Shown in pieces: positions 54,887-63,813 of a DNA stretch of 64,000 bases. The position numbers and the translations under genes are program-made. The stretch is from NCBI RefSeq assembly GCF_029167625.1, contig NZ_CP119145.1, forward strand, positions 6,696,001-6,760,000. Reading direction: 5' to 3'. This stretch comes from Streptomyces sp. AM 4-1-1. GTDB taxonomy: Bacteria; Actinomycetota; Actinomycetes; Streptomycetales; Streptomycetaceae. The first letter of the stretch is position 1; every line of letters begins with the position of its first letter. The notes below the pieces were generated by a model, which had not been told where the DNA came from, ran no database searches, and saw nothing but the letters and a program-made list of their open reading frames with translations.

Positions 54887-54995
54887 CGGCCACTTCGCCC
54901 CTGCGTCCACGAAGCGGCCGACGGCGCGCCCCACAGCGCGCGCCGCGGGTCCGCCGTGCCATCCCCGGATCACACCCTGACGAGAGCAGGCTCCC

Positions 54996-56495
54996 ATGGT
55001 CCGAGAACTCACCCACTTCATCGGCGGCAAGCACGTCGCCGGAACGTCCGGCGCCCACGGCGACGTGTACGACCCCAACACCGGCCGGGTACAGGCCCGC
55101 GTCCCGCTGGCCGACCGCGCCGAGACGGAGGCGGCGATCACCGACGCCGCCGAGGCCCAGAAGGAATGGGGCGAGTGGAACCCGCAGCGCCGCGCCCGCG
55201 TCCTGCTGCGCTTCCTCCAACTCGTCGACGCCGAACGCGACTCGCTCGCCCGGCTCCTCTCCGCGGAACACGGCAAGACGGTCGCCGACGCCCACGGCGA
55301 CATCGCCCGCGGCCTCGACGTCGTGGAGTTCGCCGCCGGCATCCCGCACCTGCTGAAGGGGGAGTTCACCGACAACGCCGGTACGGGCATCGACGTGCAC
55401 TCGCTGCGCCGCCCGATCGGTGTCACGGCGGGCATCACCCCGTTCAACTTCCCGGCGATGATCCCCCTGTGGAAGGCCGCGCCCGCCATCGCCTGCGGCA
55501 ACTCCTTCATCCTCAAGCCGTCCGAACGCGACCCGTCCGTGCCGCTGCGGCTCGCCGAGCTCTTCCTGGAGGCCGGTCTGCCGCCCGGCGTGCTGAACGT
55601 CGTCAACGGCGGAAAGGAGGCCGTGGACACCCTCCTCGACGACCCCCGCGTCCAGGCACTCGGGTTCGTCGGCTCCACCCCGGTCGCCGCGCACATCTAC
55701 GCCACCGCCGCCGCCCGGGGCAAGCGCGCCCAGTGCTTCGGCGGGGCCAAGAACCACATGATCGTGATGCCGGACGCCGACCTCGACCAGGCTGTCGACG
55801 CCCTGGTCGGCGCGGGTTACGGATCGGCGGGGGAGCGGTGCATGGCGATCTCCGTCGCCGTACCGGTCGGCGAGGAGACCGCCGACGCGCTCGTCACCCG
55901 GCTGCGCGACCGCATCGCCACCCTGCGGATCGGCCGCTCCGACGACCCGGAGGCGGACTTCGGCCCGCTGGTCAGCCGCGACGCACTCGACCGGGTCCGC
56001 GGCCATGTCGGCATCGGGGTCGAGGAGGGCGCCGAACTCCTCGTGGACGGCAGGGACTTCGTACTCCCGGGGCATGAGAACGGCTTCTTCGCGGGGGCCT
56101 CGCTCTTCGACCGGGTCACCCCGGACATGCGGATCTACCAGGAGGAGATCTTCGGCCCCGTCCTCTCCGTGGTGAGGGCGGCGGACTACGAGGAGGCGCT
56201 GCGGCTGCCCAGCGAGCACCCGTACGGGAACGGCGTCGCCCTCTTCACCCGCGACGGCGACACCGCCCGCGACTTCACCCGCCGCGTCGACACCGGAATG
56301 GTCGGCGTCAACGTCCCGATCCCGGTACCCGTCGCCTACCACACCTTCGGCGGCTGGAAGCGCTCCGGCTTCGGCGACCTCAACCAGCACGGACCCGACT
56401 CCATCCGCTTCTACACCCGCACCAAGACCGTCACCTCGCGCTGGCCCTCCGGGGTCAAGGAGGGCGCGAGCTTCACCCTCCCGACCATGGGATGA
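54996..56495 (+). CDS. mmsA: CoA-acylating methylmalonate-semialdehyde dehydrogenase
   Basis: 499 residues; ATG after GAGCAGG. Aldehyde dehydrogenase fold: THFIGGKHVAGTSG start, PIGVTAGITPFNFPAMIPLW, FVGSTPVAAHIY, AKNHMIVMPDADLDQAVDAL and catalytic Cys282 in GSAGERCMAISV, with C-terminal TFGGWKRSGFGDLNQHGPDS, as in MmsA/IolA. It converts methylmalonate semialdehyde to propionyl-CoA, the last step specific to valine degradation. First gene of a five-gene operon whose members overlap by four bases. Confidence 0.96.
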   Translation: MVRELTHFIGGKHVAGTSGAHGDVYDPNTGRVQARVPLADRAETEAAITDAAEAQKEWGEWNPQRRARVLLRFLQLVDAERDSLARLLSAEHGKTVADAHGDIARGLDVVEFAAGIPHLLKGEFTDNAGTGIDVHSLRRPIGVTAGITPFNFPAMIPLWKAAPAIACGNSFILKPSERDPSVPLRLAELFLEAGLPPGVLNVVNGGKEAVDTLLDDPRVQALGFVGSTPVAAHIYATAAARGKRAQCFGGAKNHMIVMPDADLDQAVDALVGAGYGSAGERCMAISVAVPVGEETADALVTRLRDRIATLRIGRSDDPEADFGPLVSRDALDRVRGHVGIGVEEGAELLVDGRDFVLPGHENGFFAGASLFDRVTPDMRIYQEEIFGPVLSVVRAADYEEALRLPSEHPYGNGVALFTRDGDTARDFTRRVDTGMVGVNVPIPVPVAYHTFGGWKRSGFGDLNQHGPDSIRFYTRTKTVTSRWPSGVKEGASFTLPTMG

Positions 56496-57646
56496 GCGCG
56501 ATGCCGACCCTCCTGACCGACGACCAGCTCGCCATCGTCGAGACCACCCTCGACTTCGCCCAGGAACACCTCGCCCCGCACGCCGTGGCCTGGGACCAGG
56601 ACAAACACTTCCCGCTCGACGTCTTCCTCAAGGCCGCCGACCTCGGACTCGGCGGGGTGTACGTCTCCGAGAAGTGGGGCGGCTCGGGACTCACCCGCCT
56701 CGACGGCGTCCACGTCTTCGAGACCCTGGCCACCGGCTGCCCGTCCATCGCCGGATACCTCTCCATCCACAACATGGTCGCCTGGATGATCGACCGCTAC
56801 GGGAACGACCGGCAGCGCGAGCGGCTGCTGCCCGACCTCTGCGCGATGCGGTCCCTCGGCAGCTACTGCCTCACCGAACCCGGCGCGGGCTCGGACGCCG
56901 CCGCCCTGCGCACCCGCGCGGAACGCGACGGCGACGACTACGTCCTGACCGGCGTCAAGCAGTTCATCTCCGGCGCGGGCGCCTCCCAGGTGTACGTCGT
57001 CATGGCCAGGACCGGCGCCGACGGGGCGTCCGGAATCTCCGCCTTCCTCGTCGAACGCGGCGCCCCCGGGCTCTCGTTCGGCCCCGACGAGAAGAAGATG
57101 GGCTGGAACGCGCAGCCCACCAGGCAGGTGGTCCTCGACGGGGTGCGCGTCCCGGCCGACCACCTCCTCGGCGGCGAGGGCGACGGATTCCGCATCGCCA
57201 TGAACGGCCTCAACGGCGGTCGGCTCGGCATCGCCGCCTGCTCGCTGGGCGGCGCGCAGAGCGCACTCGACCGCAGCCTCTCCCACCTCGCGGACCGCGA
57301 GGCGTTCGGCGCCCGCCTCCTCGACGCGCAGGCGCTCCAGTTCAGGCTCGCCGACATGGCCACCGAACTGGCCGCCGCCCGGGCCCTGGTCGGCCAGGCC
57401 GCCGAGGCACTGGACCGAGGACTGCCCCAGGCACCTCAACTCTGCGCCATGGCCAAGCGGTTCGCCACCGACACCGGCTACACCGTCGCCGACCGGGCCC
57501 TGCAACTGCACGGCGGCTACGGCTACCTGAGCGAGTACGGCATCGAGAAGATCGTCCGCGATCTCCGGGTGCACCAGATCCTGGAAGGGACCAACGAGAT
57601 CATGCGCGTCATTGTGGCCAGGGAACTGACCGGAGCCCTCCGATGA
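56492..57646 (+). CDS. Acyl-CoA dehydrogenase, probable isobutyryl-CoA dehydrogenase
   Basis: 384 residues; ATG overlaps the mmsA stop. ACAD motifs: CLTEPGAGSDAAALRTRAE, MGWNAQPTRQVVLDGVRVP, ALQLHGGYGYLSEYGIEKI and catalytic Glu365 in QILEGTNEIMRV. The GFVSEKWGG-like segment VYVSEKWGGSGLTRLDG is typical of branched-chain members (ACAD8). In context it oxidises isobutyryl-CoA to methacrylyl-CoA with FAD, passing electrons to ETF. Its stop overlaps the next start. Confidence 0.94.
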   Translation: MSAMPTLLTDDQLAIVETTLDFAQEHLAPHAVAWDQDKHFPLDVFLKAADLGLGGVYVSEKWGGSGLTRLDGVHVFETLATGCPSIAGYLSIHNMVAWMIDRYGNDRQRERLLPDLCAMRSLGSYCLTEPGAGSDAAALRTRAERDGDDYVLTGVKQFISGAGASQVYVVMARTGADGASGISAFLVERGAPGLSFGPDEKKMGWNAQPTRQVVLDGVRVPADHLLGGEGDGFRIAMNGLNGGRLGIAACSLGGAQSALDRSLSHLADREAFGARLLDAQALQFRLADMATELAAARALVGQAAEALDRGLPQAPQLCAMAKRFATDTGYTVADRALQLHGGYGYLSEYGIEKIVRDLRVHQILEGTNEIMRVIVARELTGALR

Positions 57647-58710
57647 GCGGCGAAGACTCCGTACTCCTGCACACCGAGGGCCATGCCGGCCGCCTCACCC
57701 TCAACCGGCCGCGCGCCCTCAACGCCCTCGACCACTCCATGGTGCGCCGGATCGACCGGGCGCTGACCGCCTGGGAGCGGGACCCCGCCGTCCGTACCGT
57801 CGTCCTCACCGGAGTGGGCGAACGCGGGCTGTGCGCGGGTGGCGACATCCGGTCCATCCACGAGGACGCCCGTACGGGCGGGTCGGCGTCGGCCGACTTC
57901 TGGCGCGACGAATACGGCCTCAACGCCCGGATCGCCCGCTACCCGAAACCGTACGTCGCGGTGATGGACGGCATCGTGATGGGCGGCGGGGTCGGGATCT
58001 CGGCCCACGGCAGCGTCCGGGTCGTCACCGAACGCTCCACCGTCGCCATGCCCGAGACCGGCATCGGCTTCGTGCCCGACGTCGGCGGCACCTACCTGCT
58101 GGCCCTGGCACCCGGCGAACTCGGCACCCATCTGGCGCTCACCGGAGCCAGGATCGGAGCGGGCGACGCCCTCCTGTGCGGGCTCGCCGACCACTTCGTC
58201 CCCTCCCACCTGCTGCCCGCGCTCGTCGCGGACCTCGCACGCGAAGCCGTACCGGCCGTCCTGCCCCGCTACGTCCATGAGCCGCCGAAGGGCGAACTCG
58301 CGGGACACCGCGAGTGGATCGACCACTGCTACGCCGCCGACACCGTCGAGGAGATCATCGACCGCCTGCTCGGCAGCGGCGTGCCGGCGGCGAAGGACGC
58401 CGCGTCCGCCCTCCTCACCAAATCGCCCACCGCACTCAAGGTGACCCTGGCCGCCCTCCGCGGCGCCCCCGGACTCGGGCCGCTGGAACGGGTCCTGGAG
58501 CAGGAGTACCGCGTCTCGTGCGCGGCGCTCACCACCCCGGACCTGGTCGAGGGCATCCGCGCCCAGGTGATCGACAAGGACCGCGAACCGCGCTGGTCAC
58601 CCGCCACCCTCGTCGAGGTCGGCGACGACGACGTGGCCCGCTTCTTCACCCCGCTCGGCGACCGGGAACTCTCCCTCCCCGCCGAATCACAGCAGGAGGT
58701 TCCCTGGTGA
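57643..58710 (+). CDS. Enoyl-CoA hydratase/isomerase-family protein, probable 3-hydroxyisobutyryl-CoA hydrolase
   Basis: 355 residues, longer than a hydratase (about 260) as expected for HIBCH. Crotonase core: [30 protein letters not shown] oxyanion strand ([14 protein letters not shown]), [21 protein letters not shown] and the HIBCH hallmark [18 protein letters not shown]. The C-terminal helical part (about 215-355) has [15 protein letters not shown]. It would release free 3-hydroxyisobutyrate from its CoA ester, the substrate of the next gene product. Confidence 0.92.
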   Translation: MSGEDSVLLHTEGHAGRLTLNRPRALNALDHSMVRRIDRALTAWERDPAVRTVVLTGVGERGLCAGGDIRSIHEDARTGGSASADFWRDEYGLNARIARYPKPYVAVMDGIVMGGGVGISAHGSVRVVTERSTVAMPETGIGFVPDVGGTYLLALAPGELGTHLALTGARIGAGDALLCGLADHFVPSHLLPALVADLAREAVPAVLPRYVHEPPKGELAGHREWIDHCYAADTVEEIIDRLLGSGVPAAKDAASALLTKSPTALKVTLAALRGAPGLGPLERVLEQEYRVSCAALTTPDLVEGIRAQVIDKDREPRWSPATLVEVGDDDVARFFTPLGDRELSLPAESQQEVPW

Positions 58711-59639
58711 GCACGGACACAGCTCCGGACCCCGTGATCGGGTTCGTCGGCCTCGGCCACATGGGCGGCCCGATGGCCGCGAACCTCGTCGCCGCAGGTC
58801 ACCGGGTACGCGGCTACGACCTGGTGGCCGAGTCCCTTGCCGCTGCGGCGGACGCCGGGGTCGAACCCGTCCCGTCCGCAGCCCTGGCCGCCGAGGGGGC
58901 CGACGTGGTGATCACCATGCTGCCCGCGGGCCGCCATGTCCTCGCCCTCTACCGGGACGAGGGACTGCTCGCCGCCGCGCCGCCCGGCACCCTCTTCGTC
59001 GACTGCTCCACCATCGACGTCGCCGATGCCCGAGCCGCGCACCGAGCGGTGGCCGCGGCCGGACACCGCTCGCTCGACGCCCCCGTCTCCGGCGGGGTGG
59101 TCGGGGCCGAGGCCGCCACCCTGACCTTCATGGCGGGCGGCGGCGAAGCGGAGTTCGCCCAGGCCGCGCCGCTGCTGTCGGTGATGGGCAAGAAGGCCGT
59201 GCACTGCGGTACGGCGGGCGCCGGACAGGCCACGAAGATCTGCAACAACATGATCCTCGGCATCTCGATGATCGCGGTGAGCGAGGCATTCGTACTGGGG
59301 GAAAGCCTCGGCCTCTCCCACCAGGCGCTCTTCGACGTCGCCTCCACCGCGTCCGGCCAGTGCTGGGCGCTCACCGTCAACTGCCCGGTCCCCGGCCCGG
59401 TTCCGGCCAGTCCCGCGAACCGCGACTACCGCCCCGGCTTCGCCGCCCCACTGATGGCCAAGGACCTCGGTCTGGCCGCCAACGCGGTCCGCACCGGCGG
59501 AGTGAGCGCCGAACTCGGCCTGAAGGCGGCGGAACTGTACGGGGAATACGTCAACAACGGCGGGGATTCCGCGGACTTCTCCGGGATCGTCAACACGATC
59601 CGAGCACGCTCCGAACAGAACGGGACGACCACCCCATGA
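58707..59639 (+). CDS. mmsB: 3-Hydroxyisobutyrate dehydrogenase
   Basis: 310 residues; GTG overlaps the previous stop and AGCAGGAGG precedes it. Beta-hydroxyacid dehydrogenase family: Rossmann [20 protein letters not shown], substrate loop [31 protein letters not shown] and catalytic Lys177 in [13 protein letters not shown]. It oxidises 3-hydroxyisobutyrate to methylmalonate semialdehyde with NAD+, which MmsA then uses. An insertion of Pro-rich sequence ([17 protein letters not shown]) near residue 230 is usual in this group. Confidence 0.96.
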   Translation: MSTDTAPDPVIGFVGLGHMGGPMAANLVAAGHRVRGYDLVAESLAAAADAGVEPVPSAALAAEGADVVITMLPAGRHVLALYRDEGLLAAAPPGTLFVDCSTIDVADARAAHRAVAAAGHRSLDAPVSGGVVGAEAATLTFMAGGGEAEFAQAAPLLSVMGKKAVHCGTAGAGQATKICNNMILGISMIAVSEAFVLGESLGLSHQALFDVASTASGQCWALTVNCPVPGPVPASPANRDYRPGFAAPLMAKDLGLAANAVRTGGVSAELGLKAAELYGEYVNNGGDSADFSGIVNTIRARSEQNGTTTP

Positions 59640-60469
59640 GCGAGACCCCCACCGGTCCCCACGATCCCTCCACGGGAGCGTACGAAGCCGCCCCGGGACC
59701 GTACGAGACCCTTCTCGTCGAACGCCGGAACCGCACCGCGCTGATCACCCTCAACCGACCGAAGGCCCTCAACGCCCTCAACCTCCAGGTGATGCGGGAG
59801 ACCGTCGCCGCGACGGAGGCCCTGGACCGGGACCCGGACGTCGGCTGCATCGTCATCACCGGTTCGAAGAAGGCGTTCGCGGCGGGCGCGGACATCAAGG
59901 AGATGCGTCCGCGGAGTTATATGGACATGTACCTCAGCGACTGGTTCGGTGCCTGGGACCGGCTCGGCGCCCTGCGCACCCCGACCGTAGCCGCCGTGTC
60001 CGGCTACGCCCTCGGCGGCGGGTGCGAACTGGCGATGCTCTGCGACATCCTGCTCGCCGCAGACACCGCGGTGTTCGGGCAGCCGGAGATCAAGCTCGGA
60101 GTCATCCCGGGCATCGGCGGCTCCCAGCGGCTGACGAGGGCGGTCGGCAAGGCGAAGGCGATGGAACTCGTCCTGACCGGTCGCACCATGGACGCCACCG
60201 AGGCGGAGCGCGCGGGGCTGGTGTCCCGGGTCGTCCCCGCCGACGAACTCGTCGACGAGGCGCTGGCGGTGGCCGCGACCGTGGCCGGGATGTCGGCCCC
60301 GGTCGCGATGATGGCGAAGGAGGCGGTGGCCCGCGCCTTCGAGACCACGCTCGCCGAAGGAGTGCGTTTCGAACGCAGGCTGTTCCACGCGGTGTTCGCC
60401 ACCGCCGACCAGAAGGAGGGCATGACGGCCTTCGTGGACAAACGACCGCCCGAGTTCACCCACCGCTGA
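59636..60469 (+). CDS. Enoyl-CoA hydratase
   Basis: 277 residues; ATG overlaps the mmsB stop. After about 25 disordered residues the crotonase fold follows: [32 protein letters not shown], and the two catalytic glutamates Glu131 ([11 protein letters not shown]) and Glu151 ([15 protein letters not shown]). It would hydrate methacrylyl-CoA to 3-hydroxyisobutyryl-CoA, completing the valine path within the operon. A strong hairpin follows 106 bases after the stop. Confidence 0.95.
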   Translation: MSETPTGPHDPSTGAYEAAPGPYETLLVERRNRTALITLNRPKALNALNLQVMRETVAATEALDRDPDVGCIVITGSKKAFAAGADIKEMRPRSYMDMYLSDWFGAWDRLGALRTPTVAAVSGYALGGGCELAMLCDILLAADTAVFGQPEIKLGVIPGIGGSQRLTRAVGKAKAMELVLTGRTMDATEAERAGLVSRVVPADELVDEALAVAATVAGMSAPVAMMAKEAVARAFETTLAEGVRFERRLFHAVFATADQKEGMTAFVDKRPPEFTHR

Positions 60470-60492
60470 CGGCGGACCGGCACGGAGCCGTG

Positions 60493-60544
60493 GCACGGGC
60501 GGTCGGTCCGGGGCCGTCGCACGGGCGGTCGGTACGGGGCAGCC
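60493..60544 (+). repeat. 26-bp direct repeat, two tandem copies
   Basis: GCACGGGCGGTCGGT begins at 60493 and again at 60519, with most of the 26-base unit conserved. It lies between the stop of the hydratase gene and the operon terminator; no function evident. Confidence 0.6.
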
Positions 60545-60574
60545 GGTACGGGTATCCGCGCCGGATGGCCGGCG

Positions 60575-60611
60575 CGTGCTCCACGCGACGAACGCGACCG
60601 CGTGGAGCACG
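60575..60611. terminator. Terminator of the valine-degradation operon
   Basis: CGTGCTCCACGCG (60575-60587) and its exact complement CGCGTGGAGCACG (60599-60611) around an 11-base loop. It also faces the convergent histidine-phosphatase-like gene. Confidence 0.85.
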
Positions 60612-60669
60612 TACCGGACGCGCGATCGGCCCGCGCCGTTCCCGCTCCGGCGCCCGGCACCGCCGCGCG

Positions 60670-61281
60670 TCAGCTCTCCGGGCCCGTCGCCCCCTCAGGC
60701 ACCAGCGGCCGACCGCACCGCAGATTCCACCGGCCGGACCGCCCGCTCAGTTCCGTCAGGGTCAGCGGTGCGACGTCGAGACGCCAGAACGCCTGGGGCG
60801 GCAGAGCCAGGGCGTGCACGACGGCCGCGCGCACCACCGACGGCTCTCCGACCGCCAACACCCGCTGCACGGAAGGGGCTTCGCCACCGCCTTCCTGCCG
60901 GGCGTCCAGCCAGTCACCCACGCGTGCGCACAGATCGAGCAGCGACTCCCCGTCGTGGGGCGACGCGGCGGGATCGGCCAGCCAGGCCGAGACCGCCGCC
61001 GGCTCGCCCGCGCTCACCTCGGCCAGTGGCCGCCCACGCCAGCGGCCCAGGTCCCAGCCGGCGAGCGCCGGCTCGGGAACGGCCCGCAGCCCCAGCGCGG
61101 CGGCCGTCGCGGCGCACCGCTGCGAAGGCCCGCTCACCCGGTGATCGGCGGTGGGCAGCAGCGGAGCCGCGGCCCGGGCCCGCCGTTCCCCGGCGCCGTC
61201 GAGCGGCACGTCGTCGTCGAACCGGGCCTCGCGCAGCGCCCCGTTCAACGCCGGTGAGATCAACATCACCCGTACCGTCAT
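60670..61281 (-). CDS. Histidine-phosphatase-fold protein lacking catalytic histidines
   Basis: 203 residues from the ATG 7 bases after GGAG. The frame of a CobC/phosphoglycerate-mutase-like phosphatase is clear: RVMLISPALNGALREARFDD at the N-terminus, VSGPSQRCAATAAALGL, GWDLGRWRGRPLAEV, GESLLDLCARV and VLAVGEPSVVRAAVVHALAL. But the RHG motif is replaced by ISPA and the second catalytic His (VTHGG in the family) by Glu (VGEPS). It is therefore probably not a phosphatase. It is divergent from the riboswitch-controlled cbtBA genes; CobC-type enzymes act in cobalamin assembly, so a binding or regulatory role there is possible but unproven. Confidence 0.8.
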   Translation of the reverse strand: MTVRVMLISPALNGALREARFDDDVPLDGAGERRARAAAPLLPTADHRVSGPSQRCAATAAALGLRAVPEPALAGWDLGRWRGRPLAEVSAGEPAAVSAWLADPAASPHDGESLLDLCARVGDWLDARQEGGGEAPSVQRVLAVGEPSVVRAAVVHALALPPQAFWRLDVAPLTLTELSGRSGRWNLRCGRPLVPEGATGPES

Positions 61282-61403
61282 ACCCGTACTCCACTCCCTC
61301 GACCGGGCCCGTACGCCAAGGACACCATGGTGAGCGGGGGTTCGTACCACGGGGTCGCACCATGGCGGCCCTTGCCCGCAGGCGGTAGGGTCGCGTCGAA
61401 CAT

Positions 61404-61499
61404 GACGAGGGTGGGATGGAAGAACGGTGAGAATCCGGCACGGTCGCGCCACTGTGAACCCCGTACCCGTGCGGGGAAGTCAGACCCAGCACCTTCGTC
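61404..61499 (+). promoter_or_regulatory. Short cobalamin riboswitch upstream of cbtBA
   Basis: P1 arms GACGAGGGTG (61404-61413) and CACCTTCGTC (61490-61499, one G-U pair); core GAATCCGGCACGGTCGCGCC then ACTGTGAA, a small CCCCG hairpin and the B12 box AGTCAGACCCAGCACC (61478-61493). At about 96 bases it is much shorter than the other two in this window, lacking the long peripheral arm. The cbtB ATG follows 45 bases later with CAGGAGG. Confidence 0.9.
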
Positions 61500-61544
61500 T
61501 CAGGCACCACGATCGGGACGCGTGTTCCCACAGGAGGTTCTGCC

Positions 61545-61760
61545 ATGGCACAGTCCGCCGCCCCCGCCACCGGCGCACCCGCCATCACTCCCATCTCGCT
61601 GAAGGAAATCGCCCCTTGGGCGGTCTTCCTCGGCGTCGTCATGCTGGTCCTGCTCTACTTCGTCGGCGCCGAGCAGGGGGCCACGTCGGTCTTCTCCGGT
61701 TCAGGCGTCCACGAGTGGGTCCACGACGGCCGTCACCTCCTCGGCTTCCCCTGCCACTGA
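61545..61760 (+). CDS. cbtB: CbtB, small subunit of a predicted cobalt transporter
   Basis: 71 residues: an N-terminal polar stretch, one TM helix (APWAVFLGVVMLVLLYFVGA) and the C-terminal His-rich signature HEWVHDGRHLLGFPCH typical of CbtB, which likely binds cobalt. GGAGG lies 8 bases before the ATG. CbtB/CbtA pairs are known mainly from their association with cobalamin riboswitches and are predicted to import cobalt. Confidence 0.95.
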   Translation: MAQSAAPATGAPAITPISLKEIAPWAVFLGVVMLVLLYFVGAEQGATSVFSGSGVHEWVHDGRHLLGFPCH

Positions 61761-61779
61761 CGAAACAGGGGAACCTCTC

Positions 61780-62547
61780 ATGAACTCCATATCCGTCAGA
61801 GCTCTGCTCGTCCGCGGCATGCTGGCCGGTCTGATCGCGGGTGTGCTCGCGCTCATCGTCGCCTACGGCCTCGGCGAGTCCCACGTGGACGCGGCCATCG
61901 CCCTGGAAGAGTCCCACAGCCACGAACACGGCGGTGAAGAACTCGTCAGCCGTACCGTGCAGTCCACCGCCGGTCTCGCGACCGGCGTGCTGGTCTTCGG
62001 CGTGGCGATCGGCGGCATCGCCGCACTCGTCTTCTGTTACGCCCTCGGCAGGATGGGCAGGTTCGGTCCCCGGGCGACGGCCGGACTGATCGCCCTCGCC
62101 GCTCTGCTGACCGTGTACATCGTGCCGTTCCTGAAGTACCCGGCCAACCCGCCCGCGGTCGGCAACCCCGACACCATCGGCAAACGCACCACGCTGTTCT
62201 TCCTGATGATCGCGCTGAGCGTGCTTCTGGCCGTCGGCACCGTCATCCTCGGCAGACGGCTGGCCCCGCGCCTGGGCAACTGGAACGCCACCATCACGGC
62301 CTCCGCCGCCTTCATCCTCCTGGTCGGGCTGGCGTACGCCTTCCTGCCCTCGATCAACGAGGTCGGGGACGACTTCCCGGCCTCCCTGCTCTGGCAGTTC
62401 CGGCTGGCCTCCGTCGCCATCCAGATCACCCTGTGGGCCGCCTTCGGCCTGATCTTCGGTCACCTCGCCGAGCGACTGCTGGAACCGAGGACCGCGCGGT
62501 CCGCGACCGGTGACGGGGCGTCCCGGCCCGTCACGACCGCGAGCTGA
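61780..62547 (+). CDS. cbtA: CbtA, membrane subunit of a predicted cobalt transporter
   Basis: 255 residues with six or so TM helices: SVRALLVRGMLAGLIAGVLA (first), a His/Glu segment SHSHEHGGEEL facing outward, then TVQSTAGLATGVLVFGVAIGG and three more pairs, ending FGLIFGHLAERLL. It begins 19 bases after cbtB with GGGGAACC. Matches CbtA in order, size and the His-containing loop. Expression should fall when cobalamin binds the upstream riboswitch. Confidence 0.93.
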   Translation: MNSISVRALLVRGMLAGLIAGVLALIVAYGLGESHVDAAIALEESHSHEHGGEELVSRTVQSTAGLATGVLVFGVAIGGIAALVFCYALGRMGRFGPRATAGLIALAALLTVYIVPFLKYPANPPAVGNPDTIGKRTTLFFLMIALSVLLAVGTVILGRRLAPRLGNWNATITASAAFILLVGLAYAFLPSINEVGDDFPASLLWQFRLASVAIQITLWAAFGLIFGHLAERLLEPRTARSATGDGASRPVTTAS

Positions 62548-62572
62548 CGACTGGTCGACGCGGTACACGGCA

Positions 62573-62605
62573 GCAGGGCCCGCCGAGACGTTCGGCGGGC
62601 CCTGC
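62573..62605. terminator. Terminator after cbtA
   Basis: GCAGGGCCCGCCGA, loop GACGT, then exact complement TCGGCGGGCCCTGC, 25 bases downstream of the cbtA stop. Confidence 0.85.
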
Positions 62606-62835
62606 CGCGTCCTCACCGGCACCCGCCGGCCCTCACTGGCACCCACCGGCCCTCACCGGCACTCGCTCGCCGTCATTTCCCGCCCGGAGAAGACCCGCAC
62701 GCACCTCGGCCGCAGGGCGGGGGCGACGCCCGCGCACCTCCGTACCGCTTCATACTTCTTAGTACCGCGGTCGTACAGCCCTCGTACCACGACGCCCGCC
62801 GTGCGCTGATGCTCCCAGGGCCACGGGACAGCGCT

Positions 62836-62847
62836 TAGGTTGCCACC
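62836..62847 (+). promoter_or_regulatory. Leaderless -10 box before the pirin-like gene
   Basis: TAGGTT (62836-62841) followed six bases later by the ATG; no ribosome-binding site. Upstream, at about 62755, is an AT-richer patch (CATACTTCTTAGTACC). Confidence 0.5.
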
Positions 62848-63813
62848 ATGAGCAATCTCGATCGCCAGGCCGCGCTCTCCGTCTGCGGGGGCCGAGGGTT
62901 CGTCGTGGCCGAACCGGTACGTGAACTTCTCACCCCGCGCCACGTCCGGCTCGGCGAGTCCACCGAGGTACGCAGGCTGCTGCCCAACCTGGGCCGGCGC
63001 ATGGTCGGTGCCTGGTCGTTCGTCGACCACTACGGCCCCGACGACATCGTCGACGAGCCAGGAATGCAGGTTCCCCCGCATCCGCACATGGGCCTCCAGA
63101 CGGTCAGCTGGCTGCACGACGGGGAGGTTCTGCACCGCGACAGCCTCGGCAGCCTCCGGACGATCCGTCCCCGCGAGCTGGGACTGATGACGTCGGGGCG
63201 GGCCATCAGCCATTCGGAGGAGAGCCCCCGGGCACACCCCCGTCTGCTGCACGGCGCTCAGCTCTGGGTCGCCCTGCCCGGCGCCCACCGGGACGTCGAC
63301 CCCCACTTCCAGCACCACACCGAACTGCCGACCGTCACCGCACCCGGGTTCACCGCCACCGTGATCCTCGGCGAACTCGACGGCGCCGCCTCACCCGGCA
63401 CCACCTACACCCCGATCGTCGGCGCGGACCTCTCCCTGACCGCCGGCGCCGAGACCCTGCTGCCCGTCGACCCGGACTTCGAGTACGCCGTGCTGTCGAT
63501 GTCCGGCGAGGCCGAGGTGGACGGTGTGCCCGTACTGCCCGGCTCGATGCTGTACCTGGGCTGCGGGCGAACCGGCCTCCCCCTGCGCGCGGTGTCGGAC
63601 GCGGGCCTGCTGCTCCTCGGCGGCGAGCCGTTCGAGGAGGAGATCGTGATGTGGTGGAACTTCGTGGGCAGGACCCAGGACGATATCACGCAGGCTCGCG
63701 AGGACTGGATGAACGGTGATCGGTTCGGCACCGTACACGGCTACGACGGCCCGCCGATCCCGGCGCCGGTGCTGCCGGACGTGGCCCTGAAACCCCGTGG
63801 ACGCGTACGCTGA
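62848..63813 (+). CDS. Pirin-family cupin protein
   Basis: 321 residues. Pirin N-domain with HPHMGLQTVSWLHDGEVLHRD carrying the metal-binding His cluster (two His in PPHPHMG, one in DGEVLHRDS) and RELGLMTSGRAISHSEES; the C-domain begins near 190 and ends with GEPFEEEIVMWWNFVGRTQDDI and the GRFGTV-like DRFGTVHGYDG. Pirins bind Fe and may act as quercetinases or redox sensors; the bacterial role is mostly unknown. Transcription is probably leaderless. Confidence 0.93.
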   Translation: MSNLDRQAALSVCGGRGFVVAEPVRELLTPRHVRLGESTEVRRLLPNLGRRMVGAWSFVDHYGPDDIVDEPGMQVPPHPHMGLQTVSWLHDGEVLHRDSLGSLRTIRPRELGLMTSGRAISHSEESPRAHPRLLHGAQLWVALPGAHRDVDPHFQHHTELPTVTAPGFTATVILGELDGAASPGTTYTPIVGADLSLTAGAETLLPVDPDFEYAVLSMSGEAEVDGVPVLPGSMLYLGCGRTGLPLRAVSDAGLLLLGGEPFEEEIVMWWNFVGRTQDDITQAREDWMNGDRFGTVHGYDGPPIPAPVLPDVALKPRGRVR

